The position numbers and the translations under genes are program-made. This document shows, piece by piece, positions 25,824 to 35,468 of a stretch of DNA of 42,458 nucleotides. The first letter of the stretch is position 1; each line of letters opens with the position of its first letter. The DNA lies in assembly GCA_947626555.1 (NCBI GenBank), contig CANQSP010000009.1:1-42458 (forward strand), given 5' to 3'. The notes beneath the pieces are model-generated. The model was not told where the DNA came from. It saw only the letters and a list, made by a program, of their open reading frames with translations, and ran no database searches. This DNA comes from an uncultured Clostridia bacterium (GTDB lineage: Bacteria; Bacillota; Clostridia; TANB77; CAG-508).

Positions 25824-26126
25824 ATGAAAATAAAAAATTTAAAAAGATTTATAACATTTATAACAACTATGCTTTTTATAGCAATATCTATAAGCTTATT
25901 TATATCTAATAGTAGTTTTTCTCACTCAGATAATATAAAAAAGAAAACTATCTATACTTCATATGGAGATACTTTGTGGACTATTGCAGAAACTGAACAG
26001 AAAAATAATGAATACTACAAAAATAAAAATATAAGAGAAATAATTGAAGATATAAAAAGTATAAATAATATGAAAACAAGTAATTTGGCTTCATCTCAAG
26101 AGTTATTAATTCCATACATAAACTAA
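25824..26126 (+). CDS. YneA-like LysM cell-division suppressor
   Basis: A 100-residue protein: a basic N terminus, one hydrophobic segment (about 11-28) and an extracytoplasmic LysM domain. The LysM motif reads YGDTLWTIAE near residue 50, then NIREIIEDIKSINNMKTSNL and SQELLIPYI. This is the architecture of YneA, the SOS-induced inhibitor that blocks septation after DNA damage in Bacillus. The promoter has a LexA-like box, which supports that role. The Shine-Dalgarno sequence GGAAGG is about 11 bases upstream. The last two codons and stop (ATA AAC TAA) come from the terminal repeat of the palindromic element that follows. It is not next to lexA here, unlike in Bacillus. Confidence 0.75.
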   Translation: MKIKNLKRFITFITTMLFIAISISLFISNSSFSHSDNIKKKTIYTSYGDTLWTIAETEQKNNEYYKNKNIREIIEDIKSINNMKTSNLASSQELLIPYIN

Positions 26127-26385
26127 TAGGGACGGGGTTAAATAGTTTAGTGGATATATATTAAAAATATTTGCAAAAAATTAATATATTATTTATTTAG
26201 TAACATTTTGTGGGAACCAACAAATTATAGCTTGTAAAAAATTTATTTTGTAAAATGCATTTTTACATAAATAAATTTTTTTACAAGCTATTATGCTGTT
26301 GGGAGTTACTAAATAAATAATATATTAATTTTTTGCAATAAAGTAGTTACCCACTAAACTATTTAACCCCGTCCCTATTAGTTTA
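26119..26385. repeat. Palindromic MITE-like element, copy 4, between yneA-like and ackA
   Basis: Terminal repeats match copy 1 (TAAACTAATAGGGACGGGG and its complement). Positions 26171-26204 and 26305-26338 are a perfect 34-bp inverted repeat. Inside, 26227-26248 and 26269-26291 form a second near-perfect stem around the palindrome TGTAAAATGCATTTTACA. The core GTAACATTTT lies at 26200. Both convergent flanking genes take their stop codon from its ends. Confidence 0.88.
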
Positions 26386-27568
26386 TTATAGCCTTAGTAT
26401 CTCTTGCAATAACAAGCTCTTCATTAGTAGGAATTAGTAATACTTTTACTTTAGAATTTACAGAAGAGATTTCTCTCTCTTCTCCTTTTACATTATTTTT
26501 TTCTTTATCTAACTCAACTCCCATGAATCTTAATTTTTTACAAATACTTGCTCTTACATCTATTTGGTTTTCTCCAATTCCACCAGTAAATACTATGGCA
26601 TCTATGCCCTCCATAACAACTGCATATCTTGCAACATACTGTGCTACTGAAGAAACAAACTTGTTTATTGCAGTTAAGGCATCATTATTACCATTTTTTG
26701 ATGCATTTTCAATTTCTCTAAAGTCTGGCACATATTTTGCTAAAGCTGAAAGTCCAGATTTTTTATTTAAAATGTTTTCCATTTCATCAGCAGAAATGCC
26801 TTCTTTTTTCATTATAAATGTAACTACTGAAGGATCTAAATCTCCTGATCTTGTAACCATAGGAATTCCTCCAAGAGGAGTTAATCCCATTGATGTATCA
26901 ACTGATTTTCCTCCATCTACAGCACAAATACTTGCACCTTGACCTAAGTGACATGTAACAATTTTTAAATCTTTTATATCTTTTCCTAACATATTGGCAG
27001 CAATTTCTGCAACATATTTATGTGATGTTCCATGTGCTCCATACTTTCTTATTCCATATTTTTCATAATATTCATATGGTATTGGATATAAATAATTTTC
27101 TTTTGGCATTGTTTGATGAAATGCTGTATCAAATGTAGCTACCATTGGAACATTTGGCATTTCTTTTTGACAAGCCCTTATTCCTAAAACAGCTGCTGGG
27201 TTATGAAGTGGAGCAAGTTTACTACATTCTTCTATTCCTTTTATTGTTTCTTCATTTATGAAAGTAGATTTATCAAAAATTTCTCCTCCACCTACTATTC
27301 TATGTCCTACTGCACTAATTTCAGATAAATTATTAATTGTTGGGTGTTCTGGATTTACAAGTTCATTCATAACTATTCTTAAAGCTTCCGCATGGTTTGA
27401 TGTAGGTTTTTTTATAACAAATTTTTCCCCATTGATTTTATGTGTTAAAAAAGATTCTGGTTCTCCTATCCTCTCAAAATTCCCTTTTGCCATTACTTCT
27501 TCATTTTCCATATTTATTAATTGATACTTTAAAGATGAAGAGCCACAATTTAATACTAATATTTTCAT
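26378..27568 (-). CDS. ackA: Acetate kinase (copy 1)
   Basis: Converts acetyl phosphate and ADP to acetate and ATP, the last step of fermentative acetate production. It is 396 residues, normal for the family. Motifs: MKILVLNCGSSSLKYQL at the N terminus, GHRIVGGGE, the ASKHA-fold segment FDTAFHQTMP, GTSHKYV, CHLGQGAS and the adenosine loop VFTGGIGEN. The start is the ATG at 27568 rather than an earlier in-frame ATG, because the protein begins at the conserved MKILVLN. The C-terminal I-N-stop is encoded inside a palindromic repeat. A closely similar second ackA and pta lie upstream on the same strand. Confidence 0.93.
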   Translation of the reverse strand: MKILVLNCGSSSLKYQLINMENEEVMAKGNFERIGEPESFLTHKINGEKFVIKKPTSNHAEALRIVMNELVNPEHPTINNLSEISAVGHRIVGGGEIFDKSTFINEETIKGIEECSKLAPLHNPAAVLGIRACQKEMPNVPMVATFDTAFHQTMPKENYLYPIPYEYYEKYGIRKYGAHGTSHKYVAEIAANMLGKDIKDLKIVTCHLGQGASICAVDGGKSVDTSMGLTPLGGIPMVTRSGDLDPSVVTFIMKKEGISADEMENILNKKSGLSALAKYVPDFREIENASKNGNNDALTAINKFVSSVAQYVARYAVVMEGIDAIVFTGGIGENQIDVRASICKKLRFMGVELDKEKNNVKGEEREISSVNSKVKVLLIPTNEELVIARDTKAIIN

Positions 27569-27663
27569 ATATATTTCAAATCCTTTCTTTCTCACTATAA
27601 TTACAAGGCATACATTGCGATAAATGATTGTTTATTACAAACAAATTTGCCTTTTTCCTTTAT

Positions 27664-27690
27664 AAAAAGGGACGCTTACATTTCGTCCCC
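27664..27690 (-). terminator. Terminator between the two ackA genes
   Basis: On the minus strand GGGACG-AAATGTAAG-CGTCCC is followed by TTTTTATA, 15 bases past the stop of the second ackA. It would reduce read-through from ackA copy 2 into copy 1. It shares the GGGACG ends of the window's other palindromes. Confidence 0.75.
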
Positions 27691-27705
27691 AATTATTTAA
27701 TTTAT

Positions 27706-28896
27706 CTATTTTGTTAATGCAACTGTTTCTCTAGCAATCATCAATTCTTCGTCAGTTGGAACAATCCATACTTTAACCTTTGAATTTGGAGTTGATATTT
27801 CTCTTTCAACAGCTTTTACATTATTTAACTCTTGGTCTAATTCTACTCCCATAAAACCTAAATAACTACAAACATCTGCTCTAGTAATAGGTCCTCTTTC
27901 TCCTACTCCTGCTGTAAATGTTATAACATCAACACCATTCATAGCAGCTGCATATCTTGCTATATATTGAGCTATAATATAATGATATTCTTTTAAAGCA
28001 AATGTTGCTCTTTCATCACCTTTTTCCATTGCTTCTTCTAAGTCTCTATTATCAACAGAAATTCCAGATAGTGCAAGTAATCCTGATTTTTTATTTAAAA
28101 TTGTATTCATTTCTTGTGGAGTTAAATTTTCTTGTTCCATAATATATGTTACAACAGATGGATCTAAATCTCCTGATCTGCTTCCCATTGCAATACCTCC
28201 AAGTGGAGTTAATCCCATTGATGTATCTGTGCATTTTCCATTTTGAATTGCACATAAACTTGCTCCTTGACCTATATGGCAGTTTATAATTTTTAAATCT
28301 TCTATTGGTTTTCCTAAAAGTTCTGCTATTCTATATGCTACATATTTATGAGATGTTCCATGTGCTCCATATTTTCTAACACCATATTTTTCATAGTATT
28401 CATATGGTATTGGATATAAATAATGCTCTTTTGGCATTGTTTGATGAAATGCCGTATCAAATACTGCAACATTTGGTTTTCCTGCAAGTTCTTTTTGACA
28501 TGCACGTATACCTTGCAAGTGTGCAGGATTATGAAGTGGTGCAAACTTTATTGCATCTTCAATTCCTTTTATAACTTCATCATCTATAACTACAGATTCT
28601 GTAAATTTTTCTCCTCCATGAACTATTCTATGGCCTATTGCATTAATTTCGTCTAAACTTGATATAACTCCATGCTCCTTATCTGTTAATTGCTCTAATA
28701 CTAACTTAATAGCTTCATCATGATTTTTAGCATCTTTCTCAATTTTATATTTTTCTCCTCCTACTTTATGTGTTAAAAAAGAACCATTTTGCCCTATTTT
28801 CTCATAATTTCCTTTTGCCATAACCTCCTCTTTATCCATATCCATTAATTGATATTTTACTGAAGAACTTCCACAATTAATTACTAATACTTTCAT
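27706..28896 (-). CDS. ackA: Acetate kinase (copy 2)
   Basis: A 396-residue acetate kinase, a tandem paralogue of the gene at 26378. It opens MKVLVINCGSSSVKYQL and has GHRIVHGGEK, FDTAFHQTMP, GTSHKYVAYR, CHIGQGAS and FTAGVGERGP. Differences from copy 1 are spread along the sequence, so this is an old duplication or a transferred copy rather than a recent one. AGGAGG precedes the ATG. It lies 100 bases downstream of pta, the classical pta-ackA order, so this copy is probably the primary one. Confidence 0.94.
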   Translation of the reverse strand: MKVLVINCGSSSVKYQLMDMDKEEVMAKGNYEKIGQNGSFLTHKVGGEKYKIEKDAKNHDEAIKLVLEQLTDKEHGVISSLDEINAIGHRIVHGGEKFTESVVIDDEVIKGIEDAIKFAPLHNPAHLQGIRACQKELAGKPNVAVFDTAFHQTMPKEHYLYPIPYEYYEKYGVRKYGAHGTSHKYVAYRIAELLGKPIEDLKIINCHIGQGASLCAIQNGKCTDTSMGLTPLGGIAMGSRSGDLDPSVVTYIMEQENLTPQEMNTILNKKSGLLALSGISVDNRDLEEAMEKGDERATFALKEYHYIIAQYIARYAAAMNGVDVITFTAGVGERGPITRADVCSYLGFMGVELDQELNNVKAVEREISTPNSKVKVWIVPTDEELMIARETVALTK

Positions 28897-28996
28897 TTTT
28901 ACCTCCTAATTTATATATACTTATTTTTCTTGTTTGTAATATACTTAATTTATTTTTAGATTATTATACTCATAATTTGCTACATTTAAAATTATA

Positions 28997-30016
<1,020 letters not shown>

Positions 30017-30093
30017 TTAGCATATAATATGCTCATATAATACTCATATTATATAAGGAATTTTCATAAAGTACAAGTGATTTTTTAAATTTA

Positions 30094-30669
30094 TTACATT
30101 TTAATATTATCTATATTTTCTTTAATTTCTTTTAATTCTCTTATACCTTCGCTTTGTTCTCTAATAATTGTTTGAGCAACTTCTCCTAATCTTGGATCAA
30201 TTTCATATTTCAATAAATTCATGCTCATTGCTATTGCCCCTTCATGATGTGGTATCATTTCATTTACAAAATCTAAATCTATATTCATAGACTTTTGACT
30301 ATCTTTCATTCTCAAAATCATACTCTTAGTTATACACAAGTACTGTTCTATATATTCTTTTGTGTCTATAGCCGAATTACTAAAGCATGGTGTAGTTTTA
30401 GCTATATTTCTCATTTGTTCAATGCCCTCTGTTTGCATTTCAATAATTCCCTTAGCTATTTCTCGTAAAGGTTCATATTTTGAGTATTTTAATAGATTTT
30501 CACTCATATATATTGCTGCTTGATGATGAGGTATCATTGTTCTTATGAAATTCAAAGTTATATTGTTTGTCATATTGGCTGAAAGCATTCTATTTGCCAT
30601 AAAACATAATATTTGATTAAATCTACTTAAATAATTTTTAACTTCAAATCTACTATACATATTATACAC
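30094..30669 (-). CDS. DUF305 protein with two MIPHH motifs
   Basis: A 191-residue, mostly helical protein with two DUF305-type motifs, MIPHHQAAIYMS (about residue 46) and MIPHHEGAIAMS (about residue 138). The repeated arrangement suggests an internal duplication of a four-helix ferritin-like unit. The paired His are likely metal ligands, and DUF305 proteins have been linked to copper handling, but the role here is unknown. There is no signal peptide, unlike many DUF305 proteins, so it is probably cytoplasmic. AAGGAG lies just before the ATG. Confidence 0.82.
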   Translation of the reverse strand: MYNMYSRFEVKNYLSRFNQILCFMANRMLSANMTNNITLNFIRTMIPHHQAAIYMSENLLKYSKYEPLREIAKGIIEMQTEGIEQMRNIAKTTPCFSNSAIDTKEYIEQYLCITKSMILRMKDSQKSMNIDLDFVNEMIPHHEGAIAMSMNLLKYEIDPRLGEVAQTIIREQSEGIRELKEIKENIDNIKM

Positions 30670-30718
30670 TCCTTTCTTTTATATAATATATTTTTTTACT
30701 TAAAACGTGCAAAATAAT

Positions 30719-30745
30719 AAACATAGTAAAATTCTTACTATGTTT
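30719..30745 (-). terminator. Likely terminator after rfbB
   Basis: AAACATAGTAA and TTACTATGTTT pair around AATTC, and the minus-strand tail reads ATTATTTT. It ends the rfbA-rfbC-rfbB unit about 70 bases past the rfbB stop. Confidence 0.6.
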
Positions 30746-30814
30746 ACTTTTATTATTTTAATAAAACTATTACTTAAAGGAGTGTTCTTATGTTTGAACA
30801 TTGGATTGTCCAAC

Positions 30815-31780
30815 TTATTTTAGCCATTCTGGATTTGCAACATACCAGTCTATTGTTTTAATAATGCCATCCTCAAATTTTGTTTTTGGTAGCCATCCTA
30901 ATTCTGTGCTTATCTTTGTAGGATCTATTGCATACCTAAAGTCATGACCTTTTCTATCTTCTACATATGATATTAAGCTTTCTGGTTTATTTAAATGTTT
31001 TAATATCAATTTAACTATTTCTATATTTCTTTTTTCATTGTGTCCACCAACATTATATCTTTCTCCATTTCTTCCATTATGATATACTAAATCTATTGCT
31101 TCACAATGATCTTCTACATATAACCAATCTCTAACATTCATGCCTGTTCCATATACAGGTAGCTTTTCGTCATTTAAAGCTAGCTTTATCATATGTGGTA
31201 TTAACTTTTCATTATGTTGGTATGGACCATAGTTATTTGAACAATTGGTTATATTTACATTCATTTTATATGTTTCATGATATGCTTTTACTAATAAATC
31301 TGAACTTGCTTTTGAAGCTGAATATGGGCTACTTGGCTTAATTGGTGACGTTTCTGTAAAGAAACCTTCTTCTCCTAATGCACCATAAACTTCATCTGTT
31401 GATATATGCATAAATTTATTCTGGCTTCCTTCACCCCATTTTCTTTTTGCCACTTCTAATAACGTATGTGTTCCAAGTACATTAGTTTGAGTAAATATAA
31501 AAGGAGCTTTTATACTATTATCTACGTGACTTTCTGCTGCGAAGTGAATTACTCCATTTATGTCATACTTATCAAATACTTCTGTCATTTTATCAAAATC
31601 ACATATATCTGCCTTTACAAAAGTTATTTTATCTATTACTTTTTTTAAATTATCCATATTTCCTGCGTAAGTTAGTTTATCTACTACCACTACATTATAA
31701 TCTGGATGCTTTGCTACAAAAAATTCTGCAAAATTTGCTCCAATAAAACCTGCTGCTCCTGTTACCAATACATTATTCAT
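30815..31780 (-). CDS. rfbB: dTDP-glucose 4,6-dehydratase
   Basis: A 321-residue extended short-chain dehydrogenase. NAD-binding GAAGFIGANF starts at residue 8. Catalytic features are STDEVYG (Thr-Asp-Glu) and the Tyr-x3-Lys motif YSASKASSD, followed by NCSNNYGPYQ and the substrate loop EKLIPHMIKLAL. It makes dTDP-4-keto-6-deoxyglucose from dTDP-glucose. It is the last of three genes ordered rfbA, rfbC, rfbB on the minus strand. AAAGGAG is correctly spaced to the ATG. The product is slightly shorter than many homologues but complete at both ends. Confidence 0.94.
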   Translation of the reverse strand: MNNVLVTGAAGFIGANFAEFFVAKHPDYNVVVVDKLTYAGNMDNLKKVIDKITFVKADICDFDKMTEVFDKYDINGVIHFAAESHVDNSIKAPFIFTQTNVLGTHTLLEVAKRKWGEGSQNKFMHISTDEVYGALGEEGFFTETSPIKPSSPYSASKASSDLLVKAYHETYKMNVNITNCSNNYGPYQHNEKLIPHMIKLALNDEKLPVYGTGMNVRDWLYVEDHCEAIDLVYHNGRNGERYNVGGHNEKRNIEIVKLILKHLNKPESLISYVEDRKGHDFRYAIDPTKISTELGWLPKTKFEDGIIKTIDWYVANPEWLK

Positions 31781-31865
31781 TTTTTACTCCTTTTCTATTA
31801 GAGGCACTTCTAAAAATATACTGCATACTAATTAAAAGAAATGCCAATAAATTTATAAATATAAT

Positions 31866-32447
31866 TTATTTTAGATTTTTAAACAAGTCTGTATTCCTTA
31901 ACTCTTTTAAAGTAGGCCATTTACTGTCTTTTTCAGATGTTAATAAATCAGATACTTTCATATCTCCTAAAGGCCAATCTATTCCAACATCTTCATCATT
32001 CCATGCAAGTCCACCTTCTGCTTCGTGATTATAAATATCGTCACATTTATATGTAAATTCTGCTTCATCTGATAATACTAAGAAACCATGTGCAAATCCT
32101 TTTGGTATTATAAACATTTTTTTATTTTCCTCTGAAAGAATAACTCCTTCCCACTCTCCATATGTTTTGCTTCCTGGTCTTAGGTCTACAGCTACGTCAA
32201 AAACTTCACCTTTTATACATCTAACCAATTTTGCTTGAGTATTTTCTTTTTGGAAATGTAAACCTCTTAAAACTCCTTTTTTAGATTTAGATTGATTATC
32301 TTGCACAAAATTATAATTCAACCCCATTTCTTCAAAATCTTTTTTATTATATGTCTCCATAAAATATCCTCTGTTGTCTCCAAAAACTGTTGGTTCTATT
32401 ACATATACTCCATCAATTGACGTTTCTATTTTTTTAAATTTTCCCAT
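31866..32447 (-). CDS. rfbC: dTDP-4-dehydrorhamnose 3,5-epimerase
   Basis: A 193-residue cupin-fold epimerase. Markers: an early DNRGYFMETY, QDNQSKSKKGVLRGLHFQ with the catalytic-region His, KLVRCIKGEVFDVAVDLR, and FAHGFLVLSDEAEF. It epimerises dTDP-4-keto-6-deoxyglucose at C3 and C5 on the way to dTDP-L-rhamnose. It lies between rfbA and rfbB. The usual purine-rich site just before the ATG is weak (AAAGAAAAA), while a good AAAGGAG lies farther upstream beyond a palindrome (listed separately). rfbD, the final reductase, is not in the window. Confidence 0.93.
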   Translation of the reverse strand: MGKFKKIETSIDGVYVIEPTVFGDNRGYFMETYNKKDFEEMGLNYNFVQDNQSKSKKGVLRGLHFQKENTQAKLVRCIKGEVFDVAVDLRPGSKTYGEWEGVILSEENKKMFIIPKGFAHGFLVLSDEAEFTYKCDDIYNHEAEGGLAWNDEDVGIDWPLGDMKVSDLLTSEKDSKWPTLKELRNTDLFKNLK

Positions 32448-32490
32448 TTTTTCTTTTGCATAGCATATTTAATATGCTATACTCTCCTTT
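32448..32490 (-). promoter_or_regulatory. Palindrome between Shine-Dalgarno site and start of rfbC
   Basis: Minus-strand order: AAAGGAGAGT (32490-32481), palindrome ATAGCATATTAAATATGCTAT (32480-32460), GCAAAAGAAAAA, ATG. Folding the palindrome cuts the spacing from 36 to about 15 bases. It could alternatively be an operator or a weak attenuator. Confidence 0.4.
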
Positions 32491-32505
32491 CCAATATTTT
32501 TATTT

Positions 32506-33396
32506 CTATTCTTCTGTTAATTTTCCTTCTGCTAAATCTTTTAAATATATACCATATTCCGTTTTTAATAGTGTTTCTGTTAATTTTTTTAGTTGCTCAT
32601 TATCTATCCAACCCTTTTTATATGCTATTTCTTCTGGACAACTAATTTGCAAACCTTGCCTTTTTTGAATTGTTTGAACAAAGCTTGCTGTTTCAAGTAA
32701 AGCATCATGGGTACCTGTATCAAACCATGTCATTCCTCTACCTAATTTTTCAACTTTTAATTTTCCTCTATTCATGTACTCTTCATTTACTGTTGTTATT
32801 TCTAATTCGCCTCTTGCTGAAGGTTTAACATTTTTTGCTATCTCAACTACATCATTTGTGTAAAAATATAACCCTGGTACTGCATAATTTGACTTTGGAT
32901 TTTGTGGTTTTTCTTCAATAGAAATAGCATTACCATCTTTATTTATTTCTACAACTCCATATGCTCTAGGATCTTTAACATAATATCCAAATATTGTTGC
33001 TTCGTCCTCTCTTGAATTTGCCCTTTCTAGGACTTGTGCTAAGTGCTCTCCATAAAACATATTGTCACCTAATATCATTGCAACATTATCTTCTCCTATA
33101 AATTCTTTTCCTATAATAAATGCTTCTGCTAATCCTCTAGGTTTTTCTTGTATCTTATATTCAAAATGCATTCCCCATTTTGAACCATCTCCTAATAAAT
33201 CTTCGAACATCACAATATCTCTTGGTGTTGATATTATTAGTACTTCTCGTATATCTGCTTGCATTAATACTGAAAGTGGATAATATATCATTGGTTTATC
33301 ATATACTGGCATAATTTGCTTTGATATGGCAAGCGTTAAAGGAAAAAGTCTTGTTGCACTTCCACCTGCCAAAATTATTCCTTTTCTTTTCTTCAT
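32506..33396 (-). CDS. rfbA: Glucose-1-phosphate thymidylyltransferase
   Basis: A 296-residue nucleotidyltransferase making dTDP-glucose from dTTP and glucose-1-phosphate. It opens [17 protein letters not shown], the activation loop (Ala for the common Gly in GGSGTR), then [25 protein letters not shown], the metal/sugar segment [17 protein letters not shown], and a C-terminal helical tail. AAAGGA precedes the ATG. It is the first gene of the dTDP-sugar unit. Confidence 0.95.
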   Translation of the reverse strand: MKKRKGIILAGGSATRLFPLTLAISKQIMPVYDKPMIYYPLSVLMQADIREVLIISTPRDIVMFEDLLGDGSKWGMHFEYKIQEKPRGLAEAFIIGKEFIGEDNVAMILGDNMFYGEHLAQVLERANSREDEATIFGYYVKDPRAYGVVEINKDGNAISIEEKPQNPKSNYAVPGLYFYTNDVVEIAKNVKPSARGELEITTVNEEYMNRGKLKVEKLGRGMTWFDTGTHDALLETASFVQTIQKRQGLQISCPEEIAYKKGWIDNEQLKKLTETLLKTEYGIYLKDLAEGKLTEE

Positions 33397-33599
33397 ATAA
33401 TCTACATCCTTTCCTTAGGCTTAATTATGATATTGTTTTATGACATTATGATAATATCATTTATACTCATTTTTTTCAAGTAAAAATTAATTTTTAATAA
33501 TATAATAAGTTTTATTATATTTTTGGTTTTATACGTGCATAATAATCTTGAATAACATTCAAGCCTTATTTTATACAGGCAGAAAGGAATAACTTATAT

Positions 33600-34200
33600 A
33601 TGAAAATAGTTAAAGTTTTATTGATAATCTTTATTTTATTATTTGTACTTACTGGCTGTGGAGAAAATGAACAAAATCAAAATGAAAATTCCTCTACTGG
33701 AACTAAAACATCTACTGAAATTAATAATGAAAATACTCAACATACAGAAACTCTTATTTCTACTTATGCAACTCCAATAAAAGATAATTCTCATGGTAGA
33801 TTAGTAAATATTTCTATTACTTGCAATACTCTTAACGGTACATTTATAGAACCAAATCAAGTTTTTTCTTTTAATCAGGTAGTGCGGTCAACCATCTTCT
33901 GCAAAAGGATATCAAGAAGCAAGCATAATTATAGATGACCATACAGCTACAGGAATTGGTGGCGGTAACTGCCAAGTAAGTAGTACTATCTATAATGCTG
34001 TTTTGAATGCTGGAAATTTTACTATTATTGAAAGACACGAACATGGAAAACCTGTTACTTATGTTCCCAAAAATAGAGATGCGGCTGTTTCTTATGGCTC
34101 TTTAGATTTAAAATTCAGGAATGACACTGGTCATAGAGTTAGACTTGACGCCATTACAGACAATCAAAATATTACTATAAATCTTGTGCAAGTAGACTAA
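33600..34200 (+). CDS. VanW-type lipoprotein, reading frame changes +1 at CGG
   Basis: The joined product is 199 residues: a lipoprotein signal (hydrophobic 5-18, lipobox LTGC with C20), a Ser/Thr/Asn linker, and a VanW domain from about residue 60. The first frame ends FIEPNQVFSFNQVV at the in-frame CGG 33885-33887, then stops 16 residues later. The +1 frame continues GQPSSAKGYQEASIII, GIGGGNCQVSSTIYNAVL and RNDTGHRVRLDA, the conserved VanW core. VanW-like proteins in Clostridia are surface proteins of uncertain function; the name comes from VanB-type resistance clusters, and nothing here implies resistance. The Shine-Dalgarno site AAAGGA lies 11 bases upstream. Confidence 0.8.
33885..33888 (+). 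other. Candidate +1 frameshift site CGG-T in the VanW-like gene
   Basis: Frame 0 reads GTA GTG CGG TCA. The family sequence needs GTG (C) GGT CAA, that is V-G96-Q. The glycine after FSFN-x-VV is conserved in VanW domains. The base skipped is again a C directly before a GGN codon. Confidence 0.75.
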
Positions 34201-34257
34201 AGACAATTAGCTAGTCTTGTAAAATATACAATTATATTAAAACTAATTTACACAAAA

Positions 34258-34296
34258 ATGCACCCTATACTTTATATGTAATGGGTGTATTCTTTT
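34258..34296 (+). terminator. Bidirectional terminator between the VanW-like gene and the convergent gene
   Basis: ATGCACCC and GGGTGTAT pair around a 15-17 base loop; TCTTTTA follows on the plus strand and TTTTTG on the minus strand. The arms match those of the terminator at 16408. Confidence 0.75.
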
Positions 34297-34325
34297 AGAA
34301 TTTATTAGAATAACAATTATTAACT

Positions 34326-35210
34326 TTAGTGTTCTCTTGTAACCAATCTTTCTTTGTCTAATAGTATTTTCATTCTATTTTTTGCATCTATCTTGCTATG
34401 ATGCTTTACATCTTTAAATCTATTAGGATTTGAATCATATACCAATTCAATAATTGGATATACTGTTTTATTTCTATTATTTAATTTTTTAAATAAGTCT
34501 AACAATTTTGTTTTTATTCTGTCAAATGGTGTTTCATGCATTTGTGTTAATGCTGTTACTTTTTTTTCTCTATACACTTTTACTGAAATTTCATCTTGTA
34601 TTACATAATATTGGTCATATTGTTCCATTTGCACTACTTTGCCTGGCTCTACTTTTGCTTTTACAGATTCTAAAATTTCTTGTCTTACAAATTTTTTATT
34701 TTCATATTTAACAAAATTATCTGTATTATTTTCTTGAATTCCAAATATACAAACTAATTTTCCATCATATGTGCATATTTTATCTAAATAATTTTCTTGT
34801 TCTTCAAAATGATTGCCTATATCTGTAATTTCCAACTTTGTAATATCAAATTTTTCACTTTTCTCGAATTTTTTTAATTCTGGGCATATTATTTCAATTA
34901 ATATTTTAGGAGATATTTTATCAAACTTTGCATCACAAAAAATCTTATCTTCAATAGAATTTTCAATATATTTTAAATAATTGGTATCTACTTCTTCTTT
35001 CGTTACGGCTTCTTTAACACTATTATGTAATTCTATTGCATCTTCCATTTCTTGTATTTTATCTAATATAGATGAAAATTCGTCTTTTTTGGATGTAGTA
35101 GTTTTTGAATCTATTTCATTTATTTCTTTTTCTTTTACTATATCTTTTTGTAATTCTGCACTTGAACTACTTTCTTGTAAATTATCTAATATATTAATAT
35201 CTTTTTCCAT
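34326..35210 (-). CDS. Hypothetical protein
   Basis: A 294-residue soluble protein I do not recognise. The N-terminal 65 residues are low-complexity, rich in Glu, Lys and Ser. A helical segment follows (EFSSILDKIQEMEDAIELH) and a mixed core from about residue 90, with ICTYDGKLVCIFGIQ and KVVQMEQYDQYYVIQDE. The basic C-terminal tail contains RIKTKLLDLFKKLNNRNK and RFKDVKHHSKIDAKNR. No signal peptide or membrane helix. GGGGAG lies about 17 bases before the ATG, so initiation is probably weak. No in-frame CGG. Confidence 0.5.
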   Translation of the reverse strand: MEKDINILDNLQESSSSAELQKDIVKEKEINEIDSKTTTSKKDEFSSILDKIQEMEDAIELHNSVKEAVTKEEVDTNYLKYIENSIEDKIFCDAKFDKISPKILIEIICPELKKFEKSEKFDITKLEITDIGNHFEEQENYLDKICTYDGKLVCIFGIQENNTDNFVKYENKKFVRQEILESVKAKVEPGKVVQMEQYDQYYVIQDEISVKVYREKKVTALTQMHETPFDRIKTKLLDLFKKLNNRNKTVYPIIELVYDSNPNRFKDVKHHSKIDAKNRMKILLDKERLVTREH

Positions 35211-35468
35211 ACTTTTTTTATTTTCTTCTCCCCTAATTACTTCTTTTCTAAAATGCTTTTTTATTATACCACTATAAATTCAAAAAAGATATGTATATTA
35301 ATTTACAGTTTCATTACATTTTTGTTACATTTTTCGTTTTTCTACAAATTTAGAACAAAAATAAGCACTCACAAGATATAAAATTTTCCAAACTATAATG
35401 TTTGTACTAATTCCATCTTCTTGCAAATGCTTATATAAAGTTTTAATAAGATAATGTGTTAATACATT

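Noticed and set aside
95..26385. GGGACGGGG repeats as a dispersed CRISPR-like array
   Set aside because: They occur as inverted pairs at the ends of palindromes, not as regularly spaced direct repeats, and no cas gene is present.
30790..30862. A 23-codon plus-strand frame with a good AAAGGAG site
   Set aside because: It overlaps the rfbB 3' end in antisense, is very short and resembles nothing; probably chance.
34326..35210. Vancomycin resistance linked to the VanW-like gene
   Set aside because: No vanA/B, vanH, vanX, vanR or vanS homologue is nearby, and VanW domains are common in Clostridia without resistance.
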